Assembly: GCA_035591015.1 (NCBI GenBank)
Contig: JAXIUW010181292.1
Location: 1 to 12,776, forward strand
DNA from: Cephalothrix simula
Taxonomy: Eukaryota; Nemertea; Palaeonemertea; Archinemertea; Cephalotrichidae
Reading direction: 5' to 3'
Length of the DNA stretch: 12,776 nt
Below the pieces are notes generated by a model that searched no databases, had not been told where the DNA came from, and worked only from the letters and a program-made list of their open reading frames with translations. Positions 1-9,600 of this stretch are shown here, piece by piece (within the stretch, counting starts at the first letter, position 1; each line of letters opens with the position of its first letter). The position numbers and the translations under genes are program-made.

Positions 1-143
1 ATCTCTATTAACCATATACTTTATATACTGCGGATTTTGATCGATGGTTCCGTGTCTGACTCGACGTTTGTTTACAACAGAATAGGTAAACTGTGTATTC
101 AAAATTATATAAATATTTAGATTTAATAATGAATATTTCGTCT

Positions 144-400
144 GTCAGGATGGCAGAGTGGTTAAAGGCTCTGAACTAGACTACGTAGGTCATGACGTCA
201 TAAAATCCTTCGTCATGGCTTGCGTGAGTTCGAGTCTTAACATCGGCAGATCGCGAGTAGCAGATGCTGGGTGGCTCGGTCAGCGTTAAAAGGTGGAGAG
301 GGAACTTGGAACAGCGAAAGCGCCTGAAGAGCTCAGAGCTCAGTGCACTTCATATGGGCTTGCAGTGGTTCCCTCAGGCACCCATATAGAGACATGTGGT
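144..400 (+). mobile_element. tRNA-Leu-derived SINE-like insertion
   Basis: Starts GTCAGGATGGCAGAGTGG, which matches the 5' end of eukaryotic tRNA-Leu with an intact pol III A box, and has a B-box-like GAGTTCGAGTC at 226-236. TCCTTCGTCATGGC recalls the Leu long variable arm. The 3' acceptor strand (CATCGGC) pairs poorly with GTCAGGA and the unit is about 105 nt, longer than a tRNA. About 150 bp of non-tRNA body follow, containing a second A-box-like word (TGGCTCGGTCAGCG). This fits a SINE rather than a working tRNA gene. It is antisense to the host gene; the 3' boundary is approximate. Confidence 0.5.
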
Positions 401-452
401 TACAGATTTAGTTATGGTATTAGCATCGTGTAGGGGAATAGAAAATACTTAC

Positions 453-638
453 CACTGCATTAGGCATGTCGACACACTCGAGTTTCTGAAGCTTCTCAAT
501 CATGTCATTATTCAAATACCCGTCACGAGCCAGTTGATACGGAGGTTCGTTAGGTTGAGTATTGAAATCTCCGCAGATAATATGAGGATTAGAGGCACCT
601 CCAGCAACATTCACTAATTCTCGAATTGCAGTTGCGAC
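453..638 (-). CDS. Exon 9 (EEP domain, GDFN motif), last exon in window
   Basis: Acceptor TTCCAG|G and donor GCAGTG|GTAAGT, phase 0, 62 codons (residues 1329-1390). It encodes VATAIRELVNV, PHIICGDFN (Asp1352, Asn1354) and PPYQLARDGYLN. The strong donor shows the gene continues. The remaining EEP segment, with the expected late Asp and SDH motif, is not in positions 1-452 and should lie beyond the left edge. Confidence 0.9.
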
Positions 639-3600
639 CTGGAAAGTTACAGAGAAAATATAAGTTTGAGATTAAAAAAAAAAACGTTTCCAATTGTGGA
701 AGAGAAGCTCCCAGCCTTGATTACTTGCCAGTGCATAGCTCATCAGAGTCTGAGGTCCGGCAGATTGCTGAGAAGCTAGCAAGTTCGAAGAGTCGGATGC
801 AAAACACATAAAACATGCAAAAAAACGTGTTACTAACAAATCGAATGATAATGATAAAATGTACCTGAATACATTGCTTGTCCGGGTATTTAAATTCCAA
901 GTAGGACACGTGGATATTTCCAACTGTGAGTTCTTTACCAGTGGCTTTGGATTTTAATTTAGTAATGATGAAGACCGCAGGATCGGCCATGTAGTCATGG
1001 ACGGCTTTTTTCTCATCTTCGGGCAAGTCTTGTAAGTCCTATAAAAAAGGAATGTATTAGTTAAGTTAATGGATGAAAAATAGATGCTTTTATTCTACAT
1101 TTATACACACACACAAGGATTCAGAAAATATAAGGTTCAAGGGGGTTTAGGCCCCAGCTTTCAAGAAAACCGCGGGGGGGGGGGGGTTGGTATTCAAGTT
1201 AATAGCAATAACAAATGTATAGATCAATTTTTAATTTCAAGTATTGATTATGGGATTTTAGGTCACCGGGGCCCCAAAAACTTGAATTTAATATTTTGGC
1301 CCCAGACATCGCCAGGGTGGTGCAACCCCTTCAAAAACAAACTTGGGAAAACGGTCAAGGGGGTTCAGGCGCCCGCTTTCCGCGTTTTTGTAGCTCATTT
1401 ATAACATCCTGCCAATTTATCAATACATTTTTGTGATTACAAGAATCTATCAAATTGGATCAAATCTTGGCGATTATTCAGCGCTTAAAGCGTTATATAC
1501 GGGACAGACATTGAAATCAGAGGGACGGGACAATACGATCCATCCAAAAATCACAGTACTAGTAACAATGATCTAATCATTTTAAAATTTATCGCAACTT
1601 GGTGCAATCAGAATAAAATGTTATAATATGGTCTGCAGGTCTGTGATGTTTTAAAAAAAACTATTTTATTAGTATGTGAACAATTAATATTTAGTATTTA
1701 AGCTTCTTGTGATAGCAGTTTTACAATTTTGGTTAAATATTAATTTTAATACACGAATGAAGATAAATTGGCAGGACGTTAGAAATGAGCCAAACGGGTT
1801 GCGCCACCCTACAATGTTTAGACTCATTCATAAAGCGTGCATGGGCCGATTATGATATTTGATTGGTTTAAATTAATTATTCAGTGACGTCTGGTGACGT
1901 CTCATATTTTTCGCTTCCATATTTGTAATTCGTCGCCAATGGTTGTAGTAAACCGCCCTCTATTGTTACTAGGTTTTTGTCGTGGAATAAAATGGCTGCC
2001 GTGTTAATATTATAAATTTTTACAGCTTATTCATGGTGGATATAACATTATTTTCAATAATATAAGAACATTATTATCGTTTATATTATCTTTCATATTC
2101 ATGCTTTTGTGTCACCTAAATTTGTATACCTGTCAAGCTAAGCCGTCGGAAAATATTGACATATTACATTAAATCTTCTCGTAAATTTATGCTAATAGCT
2201 TGATCGAACATTGTATGAAAATGCAGTCATGCTTGAGAATCATGCATACCGTCTAAACATTGTGGCCCAGTGCCAAAACTTAATTTTATTTTAAAAAAAA
2301 ACTTTAAATTTTCTCTTCAAATAGTGGGCCCTCAAATTACCGCCCTAAACTTAAATTTTTAAATTTTTTTTGGAGATTTTTGGCCCTGGGCGGCAAATAC
2401 CCTTTGAAAATATAAACTTGGATCAGGGTTTTCCATAAGGATTTAGAAAAGGGTCAAGGGGGTTAAGGCCCCAGCTTTCAAGAAAACCGATTATTTCTAA
2501 CGTTCTGTCAATTTATCCATACATTTGTGTAACGAAACGCCAATGTTACAGTGTTTAACATGTTAAAAATACGTACCCTGCCATGCAACTGAAAAGGCAA
2601 AATCGTAAGATAAAGGGGCTAGACGACAAATATTAAAGGACCCTTTTCCAAGATAGGGAACTAAAAAAGACTAAAGACTAGCACAAATCAAAGACACTCA
2701 ACATTAACAGTACACTAAACTAAATTACGTAATGCATGCAGGACGGCACCATTTTAGACCGGTCAAGTTACTTCCAATTTAATAGGTTACATTTCCTCGA
2801 AAAATCCTCAGAAACAAATCCAAGTTAAATGCACTAAACTTTTCGATTCATTAACTTATTTGCAATACATGTACACAAATGGATGGAAAAATTAGTTAAG
2901 GCATGGTTCCCCCCCCCCCGAAGGTTTTCTGATATTAACGGTATAGGAACCCCCATAACCTATTATCACTTGCCATACCATTAATATGAGAAACCATGGG
3001 GGGGGGGGGGTTAGGTAACATCAGGCAATGCCTCATCCAATTTTTCCATCCATTTGTGTAAAAATTTATTACATGTATAACAAACAGATGGAAATGTGCA
3101 ACTTTTTAGTCATATGGCTGGGTTGTTTTTTATTTACAAGTCTGTCCAGTTTTTGCTCATGCGAAAATGTGCGTACCGGTTACGTAATACATGTACCACT
3201 ACTGTACAATGTACATCTGCAGTACGATTTTTCTTAACACGTCAGGATGGTCACTCTTAAGTTAGTTTGTGTTTCAAATCCTTCGAAACGGTATTAATTT
3301 TTTGAACCTTTAATTCAAAAGGCCTTGAAGGTCATTACGAGTCATTAAAAGAGTTCACACTAAGGTTATTTAACCACCTAACTTAAGATATATTTTTAGA
3401 TTAAGAAAATTAAAATTTATTTCTTACCTTTTCAGTCAAAGCAGCAAGTTCAACAGCCTTTTCTTCAACAAGGGTAAATTTCTCGATTTTGTAAAATGTT
3501 GCTTCTCCCTCATTATGAAATTCGCTCGTCCTCTTCTTATAAATAGAAGCGTATCCTTTGCTGAAAATGTAGGCAAAAACTACTTAGCTTCAGTGGACGT

Positions 3601-6600
3601 CAATACTTTTAAAAAGGATCAAAAGCAAAAAGAGAAATTTACAAGCTTATGATCAGGTTGGCCAGTGTTTCATGATTTTCATTTTCCCTGACTTTTCCCT
3701 GATTTCCAGGACGGTTTTGCAAGAATTTCCCGGACCTTTAAAGGTAACACGAAAGCAAAAAATTTGGGAAAAGTGGCATAATTTCATGGTAACCCCTGAT
3801 TAACCGCAAAGATTTTTTATGCATAAAGCGACAAATCCCTGACCGAGTCATTTTTTGTGAAATTCCCTGACTTTTAAAGGCTAAATTGAAATTTCCTGAC
3901 TTTTCCCTGATTTCCAGGCGAGTGGCCACCCTGACAAGCTTATCGTGGCTCCTTCAGGTGAATTTTGGCTTTTAAGTTCAAAATAGATGCTCCATCGGTG
4001 AGTCCATCCATTAATTTGAATGAACATTAAACCGGGGCCTTCCTTTAGGGATGAAAACCCCGACTCTAGCGGTATATATAGTATATGTTTCTACAATGTA
4101 GTTTCTCCGAGACAGACTTGTGTTGCGCTAATGGGGGTTTTACGAACATCCCTCATCTGCGCGGCAATCGATCGGCTCCGGAAAGAGTTGGGAAATTTTT
4201 GCGTAATTATATACGATTATTTGTCTCATGCTAGCAAGAATGCATCAAAAGAATCGCTTAGACCTTTTATGTCTCGACCGAACAAGAAATAGAATTGCTT
4301 CGGGATTGTTTGATTAGACTACCCTCAAAACGACTATATCACTGTTTATTTAGAAATACGCAATAGAATTTAAAAAGCAGCTGGTCGCCGGACAAAGCCG
4401 AAGTGTAGTTTTTTTCTTGCGCGCCCGAAACAATGTATCTGCATATAAAATGAATAGGCGATTTTGATGCAATCGTGATGCTAGTAAATATATATGAAAT
4501 CAAAATGTAATTTGATTCGTGATGACCCAAAAAGTTAACTACATGTACACTAAAGTCGACCAGTTTTTGCACGTAACTGGTGACAAGAGGAGAAACCCCT
4601 TACGTTTCAATCTCTTTCCAAATATGTACAGAGTTTATGGGTTCCTGTTCCTAAATCGATCTTTAAGTGAAAGGCACATCATACGTTTTGACATTTTGAT
4701 GTTTTTAAAAGAAGAGACTGTGACATTTAGGGAAAAAGCTTACATATTTTTATCATTTTAACTTTAGACAGGCATAACATGAGAGCGCACTTAAACGAAT
4801 TTGTATTTTGCAGAGATAGGATCTTCAATACAAGTGCGTCTAGGTTCTTACCTTTTAAACTGAGGTTCTAACTGATTCTTATAATAATCCGGATCGACCT
4901 CCTGGAGGCACATAATGTCGGGGTCCATCGAAGTAACCTCAACCATAAACCTTTTGTGCCTGTAACTACTGTCTAAATACTGTGCAGGAGTATTATTATA
5001 ATTAGTAATCCATCTGCGCAAATGACAGTCTGCCAAAATGTTATATGACAAGATAGAAAATTTCTTGGAATCGTCCACATTGTGGGGGTCAATTGTGTTA
5101 CTCCGAATAAATCGTCGCGAGGTCAAGGGGTCCGGTGATCCGATGAGTTGCCCAGCACCGCTTTCACCATTTAATGGGTTGGAATGTGAGTTGACGGGAG
5201 TTGATGAAGTTGAGGTCGATGCTGTAAAAGATTAAGAGGGTAATTTATTAAACGGACCGAAAAATTGTAACATTTTAAAAAATGAGGAAATAAAACGGTT
5301 CGGTGAGAAAAAACGGGAGACCCTATTCAAACCCTAGTGAATAGGTGTCTACATAAACAATTTCACTACACAAATGTATGGATAATTGGCAGGACGTTAG
5401 AAATGAGCCGAAAAGAGCCCCCGAAAAAGCTGGAGCCTAAACCTCTAGACCCTTATACATGTGTTTGATGTGGAAAACCCTATTTTTCAAAGGGTATGCG
5501 CCGCCCAGGGCCAAAAATAGTTATTTTTTGAAAATTTAAGTTTTGGGCGGTATGCCCCTGGGACCCCAAATCACTATTTGAAGAAAAAAGTTTCAAAATT
5601 TTTTTAAAAATAATTTTGGCCCTGGGCGGCGCCAGGCCGGCGCAACCCTTCAAAATATAAACTTGGATCAGGGTTTTCCAAGTCTACTAAAGGATACTAA
5701 TGTTCTCTCTCACGGCTACGAAAATATAAGGGTCAAGGGGGTTAAGGCCCCAGCTTTCAAGAAAACCGCGGGGGCTCTTTTTCGGCTCATTTCTAACGTC
5801 CTGCCAATTTATATACATGTACATGTGTACATTTGTGTATTTTAGGACAGCAATTAACAAAGGCTAGAAAAAATAGAATCCAATACTAAGTTTAACCAAT
5901 GAATATTTATGACACCAACGGCCGACGGGTTGTAGTATTTCCATGATTTTCGGTTGAATATTTGTGATATTGGTCAAGGAAATCAGTTATTCTACGTTTC
6001 TCTGTGCTTAGCGCGCCTACGTAAAAAACTGCTCATATATTGGATCATATTACTCGGAAGTATAACATTGATTCTAAAGAAAAAAGTGACGCCCTAAGAC
6101 ATCAGAAGGTTATTTTCATGACGACAAGAGGTCAAATTCATATTTTCTCGCAACATATCAAATTGAAGCCATTTATAAAGGGGCAAATAATAATCAGACA
6201 GCAGATAGCTAGTGGGTGATGAAGAAAAATTACTATTTTTCGCCGCTAGCTTATTGCTTATTGCAGACTTGCAGTAAATATTAAAATGCTAACATATGAT
6301 CAGATATACATAACAAACTTTTTGACGACTTTCAGATGTAATATTTGATAAAGAGCCTTACCTGACATTTTGTTTTTTATCCGGGCCTTATTTAAGCTTA
6401 TTGTACAATCATTTACAAAAAATAGGTCAATGATAAAGTCTAAAGATATCTTTACATAAACCCGGATGCAATATTTTTAAATGAACTTACAGTTAGTGCT
6501 AATTATTGTAGGGCCAGCCTTTGCTACTTCTGGACTGCTTGCAGCAGGAACATCTGACTTGTTTACTATAACGTAATCCTTTACGATGTCATCGACTGAT

Positions 6601-9600
6601 TTATCGGCTGATGATGCAGAAGTATCCATCTTTTCAGCCTAAAATAACAAAAATATGAAATTATCGATTGAAGCTTGGCTTAAGTCTTTAATTTGAAAAC
6701 AACGAAAAAACCTGAAGTGTCAACTTAATGCCTTACCTCATCCTTTTCACTTTCACTCTTCATTCTTTTTCTTGGACCTTCGTCACTTCCACCTGCATCA
6801 TCCCACTTCCTTTTTCTGGAAGGTGATGTTTCATCATCTTGAGTATTTGATGAACGCTCTGACGATGCGGAAGTTGATACCGGTGGTTTCTGTACAAGAG
6901 GTTGACCAACTGAAACTGGTTTCTGTGGGCTAATGACTTGTACTGGTTTGGGTGGCATAGATATAGTAGATGAAGCAGGTTTCGGAGGAGTTACAACAGG
7001 TAAAACTGTTACAGGTTTCTTGGGGGATTCAGTGGCAATAAGTGGTGCAGAAACAGGGCCGACTTTTACTGGATTCACAGTACCTGAAGCAGCTTGTACA
7101 GAAACAGGACCTACTTTTACTGGATTCGCAGCACCTGTAACGGCTGGAACAGAAACAGGGCCAGCTTTTACTGGGTTCGTACTTCCTGTAACGGCTGTTA
7201 CAGAAACAGGACCAGTTTTTACTGGGTTTACACTACTTGCAACGCATGTAGTTGCTACAGGAACAGGGGCAGCTTTTTGAAGACTGGTCGTTACTTGAAC
7301 AGGAGCTGGCGCTGGTTTTGCAATCACTACAGTTTTAACAGCAGCAGCTGCACTACCTGGCTGAGCAGCAACTGGAGATGCTGATTTTTGAGTTGTTATT
7401 ACTATAGTTTTAGGAGGGGTAGTTGACCCTAGCTGTGTCTTCGGGGAACCCTGAACGACTATCATCGGCTTTTGAGATGCTGCAGCAACAGGAACAGGTG
7501 CCTGTTTTACAGGTGAAAGTATTTTACTTTGGTCAGATGATGGGGCGGCAGATGGTGATGAAACAATAACTTTGGTTTGACTAGAAGTAGCCGATGATCG
7601 AATCGAAGAAGGAGCAGGTGCTTGCGTAGTCACAGGAGTCAAACTTTTTGTTTGCAATATGTTAGGTTTCTGGGTAGTTTTTCCTGTGACAATGATCTGC
7701 TTGTGGCCTTCAACACCTTGTACTGGAGAACTAATGGTAACAACTGCTTTCTGCTGACCTTCTGGAGCCTTTGTTACGCCAGTTAAAATTTTAGTAACAG
7801 GCTTTTGCTGGCTAGAAACAGGAGATCCAACTTTAGCCGCCTGTACTGTTACTGTAGTCTTCTCACCTTGGCTTGTCATTGTTGATGGCAGTATAACTTT
7901 AGTCGGTTGAGTTGCTACAGGCACACTTTTAACTTGCTGACTAACGATAGGCGTTGTCTTTGCGACAACTTCTGGTGTTTTTTGTGATTGCGTTTTATCA
8001 GCGACAACAATAGTACCTTTACTACTTAATGACACTGTACCTGGTTTGACGGGACTAGTTGAACCTGGTTTATCAACGATAACTTGCATTGGTTTCACTG
8101 AGCCTCCTGAGAGAACTTGAGTTGATACCACCTGAACTGTCTTCGGAGGACTTCCAGGAACTACTTGCGAAGGAGCACCAGGGGAGCTAATCTTGACAAC
8201 AGACCCAGCTGTAGCTTTAGGAGGGCTAACAACAATGGTATGAGGAACTGTCGAAGGTTTCTCTTCAGTCACAACTGGCTTAACACTGGTACCAGTAATC
8301 GTTGGCTTTGACTGACTTGTAGGGCTAGACACAACCACCACTTTAGTTGAAGATCCTTGGGCACCAGGTGTAGGGTTTGAGACGAGGACAACTTTGCGAG
8401 TTTTTTCAGGACTCTTTTCAGGTGATTCCGCAGTTTTGATAACCATTGAAGGCACTTTTTCAGGAGATTTTGTTGGGCTAACTGTAGCAATGCCACCAGG
8501 AGAGAGTTTAACAAAAACAGGTGAAACTTTCTGAGGCTCTTCCTTCTTTTCTTCAACATTAGTTTCCTTTGTTCCTGCTTCCTCAACTTCCATTTTTTCT
8601 TCCGTTTCGTCTGTATTATCTTCAGGGGTAGGTACAGCAGCAGTTCGTCCACGACCTCTAGGCGACTTAGTTGGGCTTGTACTTGGAGAAGTCTTAGGCT
8701 GTCTTCCTCTGCGTCCACGGGGACTTGTTTCGGTTTTTTCTTCTTCAGGCATATCCACGGCTTTTTCTTCAACTACTGTGTCTGCTGCCCGTCCTCTTTT
8801 CCTTTTAGGAGACTCCTCAGGTGATTTCGCAATTTCGTCTTCTTTATCAGCTTCTTTTGCTATCTGTTTTCCCCTTCTTCCTCTAGGTGTAGTAACTTTT
8901 TCTTCTTCAGCTGGTTTGTCTTCCGAAAGCTTCCTTTTTCTACCACGTTTGCCAGTTGGACTCGTCACAGCTTCGGTGGAGGCTTCAGGTTGCTCTTCCT
9001 CGGTAGTAGCAGCAGTGGCAGACCCCTTTGCTGCAGGTTTAACTGGCGATTTACGAGCGCGTCCCCAGCGTCCTCTCCCAGTTACTTCAGCTTCTGGTTC
9101 ACCTTCTTCAGTTTCTTCTTCACCTGGCTCCTCTTTAGCTGGTTCTTCTTTCGGATCTTCAGATTCTTGAGCAGTTTCTTCGGCTTTCGCTGCTGGTTTT
9201 CTACCTCGCCCTCTTCCTCTGGATGGTTTTTCCTCCTGAACTTCAGTTTCTGGTGTAGCTTCTTCAGTTTTCTCGGGTTCAACCTCAGCTTCTGTCTTTC
9301 TACCTCGACTTCTACCACGAGTAGCTTTCGTTTCCTCTGGCTCTTCTTTAGCTGGAGTAGCCGATGCTGCTTTACGACCTCTGCTGGCACCTCTTCCAGT
9401 TGGAGCAGGTGATTCAGTTAATTTACCCCTTCTTCCTCTGGCAGGACTAGGTGTTGCTTCGACTTCAGCTTCAGCCTCCACTTCTTCATCAGCTACTTCT
9501 TCCTCGGCTTTAGCTGCCTTTCCACGACCACGTCCTTTTCCCTACAAAACAAAGTATTAAAAAAACATGTCGGAAACAACTTCTGTAATTCCAATCTAGT

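Noticed and set aside
144-248. Functional tRNA-Leu gene
   Set aside because: The acceptor stem pairs poorly, the unit is too long and the anticodon arm is not convincing. A SINE or pseudogene fits better.
1-452. A terminal exon with the missing SDH motif
   Set aside because: Neither the SINE-like region nor positions 1-143 gives a minus-strand frame resembling the EEP C-terminus.
1984-2030. Plus-strand start at AAATGGCTGCCGTG as a new gene
   Set aside because: Only seven codons before a stop (the Met plus six) and no splice donor in the frame. It lies inside a repeat-rich intron.
865-5221. Naming the enzyme PDE12, Angel or nocturnin outright
   Set aside because: Motifs are shared across the group and the diagnostic C-terminal part is outside the window.
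8269-9390. Shifted minus-strand frames rich in Lys/Leu over exon 4
   Set aside because: Out-of-frame readings of the same low-complexity exon, with no splice logic of their own.
8778-9412. Plus-strand open frames of 130-140 codons over exon 4
   Set aside because: They are mirrors of the repetitive Glu/Arg/Pro coding sequence, with Ser/Phe-rich nonsense composition.
6725-9481. A stand-alone 918-residue protein starting at 9481
   Set aside because: The first codon there is GTG (Val). The frame continues upstream to a splice acceptor at 9542-9543, and the 3' end runs through a good donor at 6735-6736 before a stop four codons later.
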